The notes below the pieces were generated by a model. The model worked only from the letters and a program-made list of their open reading frames with translations, had not been told where the DNA came from and ran no database searches. A stretch of 7,345 nucleotides of DNA from Brevibacillus sp. (lineage in GTDB: Bacteria > Bacillota > Bacilli > Brevibacillales > Brevibacillaceae): contig JARDZO010000273.1 in NCBI GenBank assembly GCA_029240815.1, positions 1 through 7,345 on the forward strand, read 5' to 3'. How positions within the stretch are numbered: the stretch's first letter is position 1; every line of letters begins with the position of its first letter. Below are positions 1 to 5,835 of the stretch, in pieces. The position numbers were made by a program, and so were the translations under genes.

Positions 1-471
1 GCGGTCAATTCAATTAGAACGAGCAGCGGGGTGTTCGGCGAGCAGACTGAGACGATTACAAGAATCGAGAAGCGAATCTCTCAAATAATGAATATTCCTA
101 TTGAGCATGGTGATGGCTTGCAAGTTCTGCGATATACCCCTGGCCAAGAATATAAACCTCATTATGATTTCTTTGCAGAAACGAGTCGAGCTAGTACCAA
201 TAATCGAATTAGTACGCTCGTGATGTATTTAAATGATGTGGAGGAAGGCGGAGAAACGGTGTTCCCTATGCTTCATTTTTCCGTTTTTCCTACCAAAGGC
301 ATGGCTGTGTACTTTGAATATTTTTACAGAAATCATGAATTAAACGAGTTCACTTTGCATGCAGGGACACAAGTGATCAAAGGGGAAAAGTGGGTTGCAA
401 CGATGTGGATGAGAAGACAAAACTTGAGTACCGGACGGAGCTTCGACACCCCCACCACCACCAATACATAA
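1..471 (+). CDS. Prolyl 4-hydroxylase-type 2-oxoglutarate/Fe(II) dioxygenase, 5'-truncated by the window edge
   Basis: The frame is open from base 1, so the gene starts before the window; a GTG at 31 is internal because the preceding in-frame residues (NSIRTSSG) match the conserved start of the P4H catalytic core. Counting residues from base 1, the iron ligands are H54 and D56 (HYD motif) and H120, and K130, ten residues after the last His, is the usual 2-oxoglutarate carboxylate anchor. The block NNRISTLVMYLNDVEEGGET is nearly identical, from memory, to Bacillus anthracis P4H (about 216 residues), so roughly 50 to 60 N-terminal residues are missing here. Family members hydroxylate prolines in proteins such as collagen-like or elongation-factor substrates; the substrate here is unknown. 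The C-terminal tail after WMRRQ (about 17 residues, ending in PTTTNT) is longer than I expect, and its last codons lie inside an inverted repeat. The protein is probably cytoplasmic. Confidence 0.93.
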   Translation, partial: AVNSIRTSSGVFGEQTETITRIEKRISQIMNIPIEHGDGLQVLRYTPGQEYKPHYDFFAETSRASTNNRISTLVMYLNDVEEGGETVFPMLHFSVFPTKGMAVYFEYFYRNHELNEFTLHAGTQVIKGEKWVATMWMRRQNLSTGRSFDTPTTTNT

Positions 472-517
472 GACGTGCACCCTTTATGGGTGCTTTTTTA
501 TGTATTAGTGGTGGTGG
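452..517. repeat. 20-bp inverted repeat enclosing a terminator hairpin
   Basis: The arm at 452-471 (CCACCACC...ACATAA) is the reverse complement of 498-517 with one mismatch (C462 opposite A507), giving 19 of 20 pairs. The left arm covers the last codons and stop of the prolyl hydroxylase gene. Between the arms sits the short terminator hairpin at 477-493. The whole could fold as one long two-tier stem in the RNA of either strand. Confidence 0.8.
477..499 (+). terminator. Rho-independent terminator of the prolyl hydroxylase gene
   Basis: GCACCC (477-482) pairs perfectly with GGGTGC (488-493) around the loop TTTAT and is followed directly by six T residues (494-499). It starts 5 bases after the stop codon. 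On the minus strand the same hairpin has no T tract, so it serves mainly rightward transcription, although the surrounding 20-bp repeat might also slow polymerase coming from the pirin gene. Confidence 0.88.
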
Positions 518-529
518 TCGGTAGATGAT

Positions 530-1324
530 CTACTTCTCTTTATTCACTTTTAACCGAATCTTTACCTCTTTATAGGAAGGATAGGGGAGTACGCTAGGGA
601 CTTGAATGAGCATTAGACGAGAATCTCCACGGACACTGGCTCCAACTCTTAATAAACCAAGTGCATCTCCCTCGCATACCACGAACTCTTGTGGCTCCAC
701 CGATCTTGTTTCGTTATGAATTTGCCAAATGGATTGACCCTCGATCACGAGCCCAGCGATGGCATATCCGTCGGGTACCATCATTTCGAAGGATTGTCCG
801 GCAGATACCGTAACATCCCACATTTTTGCGTCCGCTACCAATTGAACGGGAGAACTGCCACCCACTATCGATTTGATGGTGCAGCCATCTTTTGTTTCAA
901 CGGGAAAGTCCTGTTCCTGATAATCGGAATAGGTTGGGGTAGCGTAACTAGCCTCACCCATAAAGGGCTCAAACCAAATTTGAAATCCGGAGGTACCTTG
1001 TTCATATTTTTCGGAGTGTTGAACCCCGCTGCCTGTTTGCATGACCTGTAAACTACCTGTTTTGAGAGAGCGTTCATTCCCAAGGGTATCCTGATGATGG
1101 ATGTGACCTTTTAAGAGATAAGAAATGATTTCAAAACCACGATGAGGATGCGGAGGGAGAAAGGCATCTTCCTTTACTGTAAACCACGCCCAATAAAATA
1201 GGGTTCCGACTCGTTCTACTGCGGATCCTTCACCCGGAAATCCGATAGGCTTTTGCTCTACAAGTCTGCCTTCGTCAAATTGGCCGGATACTTGTTGATC
1301 AATGGAATAAATACGGATCGACAT
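530..1324 (-). CDS. Pirin-family two-cupin protein (possible quercetinase-like dioxygenase)
   Basis: The product has 264 residues from the ATG at 1324 (MSIRIYS...), chosen because an AAAGGA ribosome site (minus strand, 1337-1332) lies 7 bases upstream; an earlier in-frame start at 1369 adds 15 residues that do not look like pirin. The N-terminal cupin carries the pirin metal set: H59 and H61 in PPHPHRGFE, and H103 and E105 in GSGVQHSE. A C-terminal second cupin follows (about residues 150-245). Bacterial pirins such as E. coli YhhW oxidise quercetin in vitro, but the physiological role is usually unknown, and some are stress-linked. The gene is divergent from an FMN reductase, a pairing that suggests, without proving, a shared role in quinone or flavonoid handling. 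It converges with the prolyl hydroxylase gene. No signal peptide is seen, so it is probably cytoplasmic. Confidence 0.9.
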   Translation of the reverse strand: MSIRIYSIDQQVSGQFDEGRLVEQKPIGFPGEGSAVERVGTLFYWAWFTVKEDAFLPPHPHRGFEIISYLLKGHIHHQDTLGNERSLKTGSLQVMQTGSGVQHSEKYEQGTSGFQIWFEPFMGEASYATPTYSDYQEQDFPVETKDGCTIKSIVGGSSPVQLVADAKMWDVTVSAGQSFEMMVPDGYAIAGLVIEGQSIWQIHNETRSVEPQEFVVCEGDALGLLRVGASVRGDSRLMLIQVPSVLPYPSYKEVKIRLKVNKEK

Positions 1325-1433
1325 GCTATCATCCTTTCTTTCAAGGCAATAATGACCTAAGTTTACCATTTCTTCTCGTGATAGACCTGATGCGAATTGC
1401 TAAAAAATACTCTCCCTTCTACCTGTCAGGGGA

Positions 1434-1442
1434 TGGTATTAT
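1434..1442 (+). promoter_or_regulatory. Possible extended -10 promoter element for the FMN reductase gene
   Basis: TGGTATTAT fits the extended -10 form TGnTATAAT with one mismatch in the hexamer. It would start transcription about 10 bases before the AAGGAGG ribosome site. No good -35 is seen at 17 bases, so this is tentative. I found no convincing leftward promoter for the pirin gene in the same 149-base gap (1325-1473). Confidence 0.35.
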
Positions 1443-1473
1443 GGGAAAACATGGAGAACAAGGAGGCAGCTGC

Positions 1474-2034
1474 ATGACCAAAACCATTGGCATCATTTGT
1501 GGCAGTTTACGAAAAAATTCTTATAATCGCATCATTGCTCAAGCATTGACAGAGATGGATGATTCGGTTGAATTTCGTTGGATTGAGATTAACGATCTTC
1601 CTTTATTTAATGAAGATCTCGAAGTCGGAGGCGATCCAGAAACAGTAACATCTTTTAAAACGGCTATTCGAGATGTCGACGGTATTATGATCGTAAGCCC
1701 AGAGTACAATTCCGGAATACCGGGAGTTTTAAAGAACGCATTGGATTGGGCTTCAAGACCAGCGAAAAACTCGGCTCTTAACAAAAAGCCAGTTGGCTTA
1801 ATCGGAGCAACCCCTGGGGGATTGGGAACTGCTTTTGCTCAAATGCAAACCAGACAAATACTCGAAGCGATGCAAGTACATGTTCTTCCGTTTCAAAAAC
1901 TGTTAATTTCGCAAGTACATGAAAAAATTGATTCCGAACAGCAGGTGCTTACGGACGAAAAAACGAAAAGATATCTTCAGCGTTATTTGCAGCAATTTAT
2001 AAATTGGATTGACCACACGCTTACGTTCGAGTAA
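1474..2034 (+). CDS. NAD(P)H-dependent FMN reductase (flavodoxin-like fold)
   Basis: The product has 186 residues from the ATG at 1474, which has a perfect AAGGAGG (1460-1466) 7 bases upstream; an in-frame GTG at 1378 would add 32 residues unlike the family and lacks a ribosome site. The FMN phosphate loop is G10-S-L-R-K-N-S-Y-N18, and the second flavin-contact motif is SPEYNSGIPGVLKNALDW (75-92). Both are diagnostic of the FMN_red family (PF03358), which includes chromate, quinone and azo reductases such as YieF/ChrR. Such soluble enzymes pass two electrons from NAD(P)H via FMN to quinones, azo compounds or metal oxyanions; the actual substrate cannot be read from sequence. Its length matches the family norm (about 180-190). 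It stands alone: the next gene is 379 bases away behind a terminator, and the pirin gene diverges from it. Confidence 0.92.
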   Translation: MTKTIGIICGSLRKNSYNRIIAQALTEMDDSVEFRWIEINDLPLFNEDLEVGGDPETVTSFKTAIRDVDGIMIVSPEYNSGIPGVLKNALDWASRPAKNSALNKKPVGLIGATPGGLGTAFAQMQTRQILEAMQVHVLPFQKLLISQVHEKIDSEQQVLTDEKTKRYLQRYLQQFINWIDHTLTFE

Positions 2035-2050
2035 GAAAAGAAAAACAAGC

Positions 2051-2090
2051 TGGTTTACGGGCGGGGGTTCGAATCGCCCCGCTTCCACCA
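2051..2090 (+). other. Orphan 3' end of a tmRNA-like (ssrA) or tRNA gene; likely integration scar (att site)
   Basis: The stretch contains a T-loop with its stem (GGGGG, TTCGAAT, CGCCC at 2065-2081), a 7-base acceptor 3' strand (CGCTTCC, 2080-2086 by approximate alignment) and terminal ACCA ending at 2090. Ending in TCCACCA and the upstream GGTTTACGGGCG resemble Bacillales tmRNA 3' ends. No matching 5' acceptor strand (GGAAGCG or GGGGGCG) occurs in the preceding bases, which belong to the FMN reductase gene, so this is a fragment and not a gene. One T-stem pair is G-G, a sign of decay. The 3' ends of ssrA and tRNA genes are favoured targets of tyrosine integrases, which leave exactly such a copy at the far end of an island. 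RNA-end identity is fairly secure; tmRNA over tRNA is probable; the integration history is inferred. Confidence 0.6.
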
Positions 2091-2095
2091 TACAT

Positions 2096-2111
2096 ATCCA
2101 AAATTTTGGAT
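2096..2111. repeat. 16-base perfect palindrome
   Basis: ATCCAAAATTTTGGAT is a gapless palindrome with 8-base arms, starting 6 bases after the CCA of the RNA fragment. It could be a protein-binding site or a remnant of the attachment region. It is not a terminator, because there is no loop and no T tract. Confidence 0.6.
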
Positions 2112-2140
2112 TTCTCAGATACATAAAACTTGAATATGCC

Positions 2141-2183
2141 AAACAGTTGTCGCAGGATGTCCTCTGTGATGACTGTTTTTTTG
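2141..2183 (+). terminator. Strong rho-independent terminator
   Basis: The left arm 2141-2156 pairs with 2163-2178 over 16 positions (12 Watson-Crick and 4 G-U) around a 6-base loop, and the 3' arm runs into a T tract (2176-2182). Only the plus direction has T residues, so it ends rightward transcription from the FMN reductase gene; it may originally have belonged to the RNA gene whose 3' end survives at 2051-2090. It insulates the metal-transport operon from upstream transcription. Confidence 0.75.
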
Positions 2184-2250
2184 TTGTACAGAAATGCTAA
2201 ACTCCTGATGGTTTTACTATCCTTCAAATTCCTTCATTTGCATATTTTAA

Positions 2251-2280
2251 TTGACAATGATTATCGACATCAAATATAAT
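2251..2280 (+). promoter_or_regulatory. Consensus sigma-A promoter of the metal-transport operon
   Basis: TTGACA (2251-2256) and TATAAT (2275-2280) are both perfect consensus hexamers, with an 18-base spacer. Transcription should start near 2287, giving a leader of about 127 bases before the cntA ATG. Such a strong promoter implies that control is by repression, which fits the overlapping Fur boxes. Confidence 0.85.
2252..2266. promoter_or_regulatory. Fur box 1, overlapping the -35 element
   Basis: TGACAATGATTATCG matches the Bacillus 7-1-7 Fur consensus TGATAATNATTATCA at all but two defined positions. It lies over the -35 hexamer, so bound Fe-Fur would block polymerase. Confidence 0.8.
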
Positions 2281-2291
2281 CCTAAAGAAAA

Positions 2292-2306
2292 TGAAAATCA
2301 TTATCA
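2292..2306. promoter_or_regulatory. Fur box 2, just after the transcription start
   Basis: TGAAAATCATTATCA differs from the 7-1-7 Fur consensus at a single position. It sits immediately downstream of the predicted start site; its centre is 40 bases (about four helical turns) from that of box 1, so both dimers could face the same side of the DNA. Zur and PerR boxes share the AATnATT core, but the flanks here fit Fur best. Confidence 0.85.
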
Positions 2307-2356
2307 TTATAGATAGGCGGGACACAAACTAATATGAACGCCAATGGCTGTTTTAA

Positions 2357-2371
2357 TGATAATGATCATTC
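2357..2371. promoter_or_regulatory. Weak third Fur-like box in the leader
   Basis: TGATAATGATCATTC has a perfect left half-site and a degenerate right half with three mismatches. It overlaps the palindrome AATGATCATT (2361-2370). It could be a low-affinity or second-regulator site, about 70 bases into the transcript. Confidence 0.45.
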
Positions 2372-2413
2372 CTTATTCAAAAAATTGGAATCGGAGAGGA
2401 GTTTGTTTTTACC

Positions 2414-4027
2414 ATGCTTGGATCGAAGTCGAAGCTTCTAGTGGTTCTCATTCTTATCCTTACAGCACTTTTAGGTTGCTCCAAACAAAATCCAGAGCCG
2501 ATTGCCGGAACAGAAGCAACCCAGAAGGAGAAAACCATCACGTTTTCATGGCCGAGATATATCGGGCCCATGAATCCACACGTTTACAATCCTTCTCAAT
2601 TGATTGCACAATCGATGATTTACGAACCCCTCGTCATGTACACAGAGGGCGGGGAGCTTGAGCCGCATTTGGCGGAATCGTGGACAATATCGCCAGATGG
2701 CAAAGAATATACCTTCAAGCTTCGCAGTAACGTCAAATATTCGGACGGAACGGCATTTAACGCAGCCAATGTAAAGAAAAACTTTGATGCTATTATGATC
2801 AATGCCCAAAATCATAGCTGGCTTGGTGTCCTTAATGCGCTTGATAAGACAGAGGTAGTCGATGAATATACGTTTAAGATGAAGCTGAAGCAGCCGTATT
2901 CTCCAGCTTTGCAGGATTTGTCTGTCGTACGCCCGGTACGCTTTCTCGGAGATGCAGGTTTTCCTGATGACGGCGACACGTCCAAAGGCGTGAAGCAGGC
3001 GATCGGTACGGGGCCCTGGATGCTGACGAATTACAAGAAGGATGAATTTGCCGAATTTACCCGTAATCCAAATTACTGGGGTCAGAAACCGAAGCTAGAT
3101 AAAGTCGTCATCAAAATCATTCCGGATGGAGAGACTCGGGTTCTTGCTTTTGAAAAAGGCGAACTGGACTTGATCTTCGGTGAAGGCGTTATCAGCATGG
3201 ATGCGTTCAAGCAATTGAAAGACAGCGGGAAATATGAAACCAGCCTGTCTGAGCCTGTCGCCACGAGACTGATGGTCATGAACACGACAAGAGAGGCTTT
3301 GTCGGACATTAAGGTACGCCAAGCCCTGCAGTACGGTTTTAATAAAAAAGCGATGGTCGACGGTATTACCGCAGGCTTGGAGGAAAAGGCGGACAACATC
3401 TTGTCCAAAAATTTCCCTTACACGAACATTGATGCTGCGCCCATGGAGTACGATATGGAAAAAGCGAAGGCGTATCTGGATGAGGCGGGCTGGAAGCTGC
3501 CAGCCGGCAAGACGGTCCGTGAGAAAGACGGCAAGCCGCTGGAGCTGGAGTTAATTTACGAAAAGGCGGACCAAATTCAAAAACCGATGGCCGAAACGTT
3601 GCAAGCCGAATGGGCGGCAATCGGGGTGAATTTAAAAATTACAGGCCTTGAACTGACCGAGCAAATCAAACGGTTCCGGGGCAATGAATTTGATTGTAAC
3701 TTTTCGAGCAACTACGGGTCTCCTTACGATCCGCACTCGTTCATCCATATTGTGAAGGAGAAGAGCTTCGGCTTCTCGGATGCGCTCTCGAACATCTCCG
3801 GTAAGCAAGAGCTTGACCGGCAAATAGACGAAGCACTCCATTCAACGGATGAGAATAAACGCAAAGAGCTTTACCGTGCGATTCTGCAGCATTTGCAGGA
3901 GCAATCGGCATTGGTGCCGCTCTCCTTCATTAAGAAAACGGCGGTTTATCAAAAAGGGATGACCGGGTTTGCATTCCCTGCCAATCGCGAGGACCATCCG
4001 TTTAACGGAATGGATATCGGCAAGTAA
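2414..4027 (+). CDS. cntA: Metal/opine-metallophore ABC transporter substrate-binding lipoprotein (CntA/NikA-like)
   Basis: The 537-residue product has a lipoprotein signal: basic start, hydrophobic stretch 8-20 and lipobox L-L-G-C with C22 as the lipidated cysteine, so it is anchored outside the membrane. An AGGAG (2397-2401) lies 12 bases before the ATG. The body is a cluster C binding protein (SBP_bac_5) that follows E. coli NikA nearly throughout, e.g. WPRYIGPMNPH (46-56), GTGPWML, and YGSPYDPH (434-441). By ungapped alignment, W136 and R173 match NikA W100 and R137 (same 37-residue spacing as CntA W103 and R140, known to hold the ligand carboxylates). NikA W398 is Y434 here, and the metal-binding NikA H416 falls on F452, so the metal probably arrives already chelated. 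It is the first gene of a Fur-controlled operon, with 18 bases to the permease gene. NikA-type nickel uptake cannot be excluded; the CntA reading rests on the exporter gene and operator. Confidence 0.85.
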   Translation: MLGSKSKLLVVLILILTALLGCSKQNPEPIAGTEATQKEKTITFSWPRYIGPMNPHVYNPSQLIAQSMIYEPLVMYTEGGELEPHLAESWTISPDGKEYTFKLRSNVKYSDGTAFNAANVKKNFDAIMINAQNHSWLGVLNALDKTEVVDEYTFKMKLKQPYSPALQDLSVVRPVRFLGDAGFPDDGDTSKGVKQAIGTGPWMLTNYKKDEFAEFTRNPNYWGQKPKLDKVVIKIIPDGETRVLAFEKGELDLIFGEGVISMDAFKQLKDSGKYETSLSEPVATRLMVMNTTREALSDIKVRQALQYGFNKKAMVDGITAGLEEKADNILSKNFPYTNIDAAPMEYDMEKAKAYLDEAGWKLPAGKTVREKDGKPLELELIYEKADQIQKPMAETLQAEWAAIGVNLKITGLELTEQIKRFRGNEFDCNFSSNYGSPYDPHSFIHIVKEKSFGFSDALSNISGKQELDRQIDEALHSTDENKRKELYRAILQHLQEQSALVPLSFIKKTAVYQKGMTGFAFPANREDHPFNGMDIGK

Positions 4028-4045
4028 AGATAGGGGAGGCATGAC

Positions 4046-4990
4046 ATGGCCAGTTATATCGTAAAACGCGTTCTCGCCATCATCCCTATTTTTCTCTTTG
4101 CCACCTTGATATCCTTTACCATGATCCATCTTTCGCCGGTTGACCCGGCGGAAGTTTACTTAACAGTCTCTCATATTCATCCAACCGAAGAGGTGCTGGC
4201 GCAGGTCCGGCATGAATTTGGCTTGGACCAACCGCTGCTCGTTCAATATGCTCAGTCCATTCTGAAGATGTGCCGGCTTGACTTCGGCACATCTTATATT
4301 TCGAAGGAACCCGTTTGGCAGGAAGTCGTGCTGCGAATGCCGGCCACGCTCCAGCTCGCTTTCACCAGTATTCTTTTCGCCGTTCTCATTAGTGTGCCGC
4401 TCGGTTTTTTATCTGCTTTATATAAGAACAGCTTTATCGACCATCTGAACAGAGTGATCGCCTTTATTGGCGCGTCGATTCCGCAGTTTTGGCTGGGTTA
4501 CCTGCTGATTTTCTTCTTGTCACTGAAGCTTGATTTATTGCCGGTACAGGGGAAAGGGACATGGGCGCACTTGATCTTGCCGTCCATGACGCTGGCTTTG
4601 GGACTTATTGCGATATATTCGCGATTGCTGCGCAGCAATGTACTGGAGCAGTTACATGAGCCCTATGTGCTGTATGCGAGAACCAGAGGCTTGCGGGAGC
4701 GCCTCATTATGAGCAAACATGTACTCCGCATTGCGATTTCGCCAATGATCACGGGTCTGGGCATGAATATGGGGAAGCTTCTGGCAGGGACGATCATTGT
4801 GGAAGAGGTGTTCTCATGGCCGGGGTTCGGTCGATATTTTGTCGAATCGATCTTTAACCGAGATTTGCCGGTTATCCAGTGCTATGTATTTCTGGCTGCC
4901 TGTCTTTTCATTCTATGCAACCTCGTGGTGGATTTGCTGCAAATGATGCTGGATCCCCGAATTTCGCGGAAAGGAAGAGCCGAACATTGA
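4046..4990 (+). CDS. cntB: Metal/opine-metallophore ABC transporter permease 1 (CntB/NikB-like)
   Basis: The 314-residue inner-membrane protein belongs to the binding-protein-dependent permease family (BPD_transp_1) and matches E. coli NikB (314 residues) along its length. The N-terminal TM helix (about 9-30) leads to DPAEVYL (33-39) and FGLDQPLLVQY (58-68), the family's extracytoplasmic signature. Five further hydrophobic segments follow. The cytoplasmic EAA coupling loop starts at Y210 (YARTRGLRERL...) and docks on the ATPase. EEVFSWPGFGRY and NRDLPVIQC near the end are typical. A strong AGGGGAGG (4032-4039) sits 6 bases before the ATG; another ATG at 4041 is out of frame. The protein forms the translocation channel with the cntC product. 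Confidence 0.9.
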   Translation: MASYIVKRVLAIIPIFLFATLISFTMIHLSPVDPAEVYLTVSHIHPTEEVLAQVRHEFGLDQPLLVQYAQSILKMCRLDFGTSYISKEPVWQEVVLRMPATLQLAFTSILFAVLISVPLGFLSALYKNSFIDHLNRVIAFIGASIPQFWLGYLLIFFLSLKLDLLPVQGKGTWAHLILPSMTLALGLIAIYSRLLRSNVLEQLHEPYVLYARTRGLRERLIMSKHVLRIAISPMITGLGMNMGKLLAGTIIVEEVFSWPGFGRYFVESIFNRDLPVIQCYVFLAACLFILCNLVVDLLQMMLDPRISRKGRAEH

Positions 4991-5829
4991 TTGCGTTGAC
5001 TCGAGCCGCCTTGAAAAGCCCTAAAACCATACCGGTATGCTTAAGTGTGCTGCTTTTCCTCCTTCTCATCACTGTTTTCGCTCCGTGGCTCGCTCCGCAT
5101 GATCCGATCCAGGTTAATCTGGCGAACAAGCTGCTGCCTGCTTCGCTTGACTATCCAATGGGTACCGACCATTTGGGCCGCTGCAACCTTTCCCGTCTGT
5201 TATTTGGAGCTCGCTATTCATTAGGCTTTGCCTCTTTGATCTTTATTGCTTCTTTGGGTATCGGTCTGGTTATCGGTTCCATCGCCGGGTACAAAGGCGG
5301 TGTAATCGATTATGTTTTAATGCGATTGTGCGATGGAGTGATGGCATTTCCGAATCTCGTGCTTATTCTTGGACTGGTGGGAATATTCGGTCCTGGCTTA
5401 ATGCAGGTTGTCCTCGCGATGATGCTCGTGCAGTGGGTATATTATGCCCGGATGTTTCGCGGGATGATCATCAGCTTGAAGGAGCGTCATTTTATTACCG
5501 CGGCCAAGATCAGCGGGTCCTCAGAGTGGAAAATTATTGTGCGGCATATGCTTCCCAATGTCCTTCCCCCGATAGCTGTCATGGGAACTTTGGAAATGGG
5601 ATGGGCGATCATGGATATCTCGGCCCTTTCCTTCCTCGGTCTTGGCATTCAACCGCCCACTCCGGAGTGGGGGGCTATGATCCATGAAGGGAAAAAGTAT
5701 ATTCGAAGCAATCCGGAATTAATGCTCTATCCCGGGATGATGATTCTGCTTGTCGTCATTTCATTTAATATGTTGGGGGAGGCCCTATCGGATCGTTTTG
5801 GTGTCAAACGACGCTTTGAAAAGGGATGA
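4987..5829 (+). CDS. cntC: Metal/opine-metallophore ABC transporter permease 2 (CntC/NikC-like)
   Basis: I place the start at the TTG at 4987, which overlaps the cntB stop as TTGA and follows AAGGAAGAG (4971-4979). This gives 280 residues, close to NikC (277). The open frame reaches back to an ATG at 4879, but that would overlap cntB by over 100 bases and add residues unlike any permease; a second TTG at 4996 is also possible. The protein has an N-terminal TM helix (about 15-36), GTDHLGR (59-65), and an EAA loop from A172 (AAKISGSSEWKIIVRHMLP). SFLGLGIQPPTPEWG is the standard late signature. At 66 a Cys replaces the Asp usual in the GTDxLGRD motif. Stop-start overlap suggests translational coupling, giving the 1:1 ratio needed for the CntB-CntC channel. 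Confidence 0.88.
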   Translation: MIALTRAALKSPKTIPVCLSVLLFLLLITVFAPWLAPHDPIQVNLANKLLPASLDYPMGTDHLGRCNLSRLLFGARYSLGFASLIFIASLGIGLVIGSIAGYKGGVIDYVLMRLCDGVMAFPNLVLILGLVGIFGPGLMQVVLAMMLVQWVYYARMFRGMIISLKERHFITAAKISGSSEWKIIVRHMLPNVLPPIAVMGTLEMGWAIMDISALSFLGLGIQPPTPEWGAMIHEGKKYIRSNPELMLYPGMMILLVVISFNMLGEALSDRFGVKRRFEKG

Positions 5830-5835
5830 GGCTGC

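Noticed and set aside
521..533. Small inverted repeat GTAGATGATCTAC over the pirin stop codon
   Set aside because: Arms of 6 bases with a 1-base centre and no T tract; short enough to arise by chance, and not a usable terminator.
1325..1369. 15-residue extension of the pirin protein on the minus strand
   Set aside because: The AAAGGA site at 1332-1337 lies inside this stretch and points to the ATG at 1324; the added residues do not resemble pirin starts.
1378..1473. 32-residue extension of the FMN reductase from the GTG at 1378
   Set aside because: No ribosome site there, sequence unlike the family, and a perfect AAGGAGG precedes the ATG at 1474.
2015..2090. A complete tRNA ending at 2090
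   Set aside because: No 5' acceptor strand complementary to CGCTTCC and no D- or anticodon arm occur in the preceding 76 bases; the left part is the end of the FMN reductase coding region.
2344..2661. 105-codon plus-strand frame overlapping the cntA start
   Set aside because: It is an out-of-frame shadow of cntA with low-complexity, unrecognisable translation and no ribosome site.
4879..4986. N-terminal extension of the second permease from the ATG at 4879
   Set aside because: It overlaps cntB by over 100 bases, encodes residues unlike permeases, and the TTG at 4987 gives family-typical length with a stop-start overlap.
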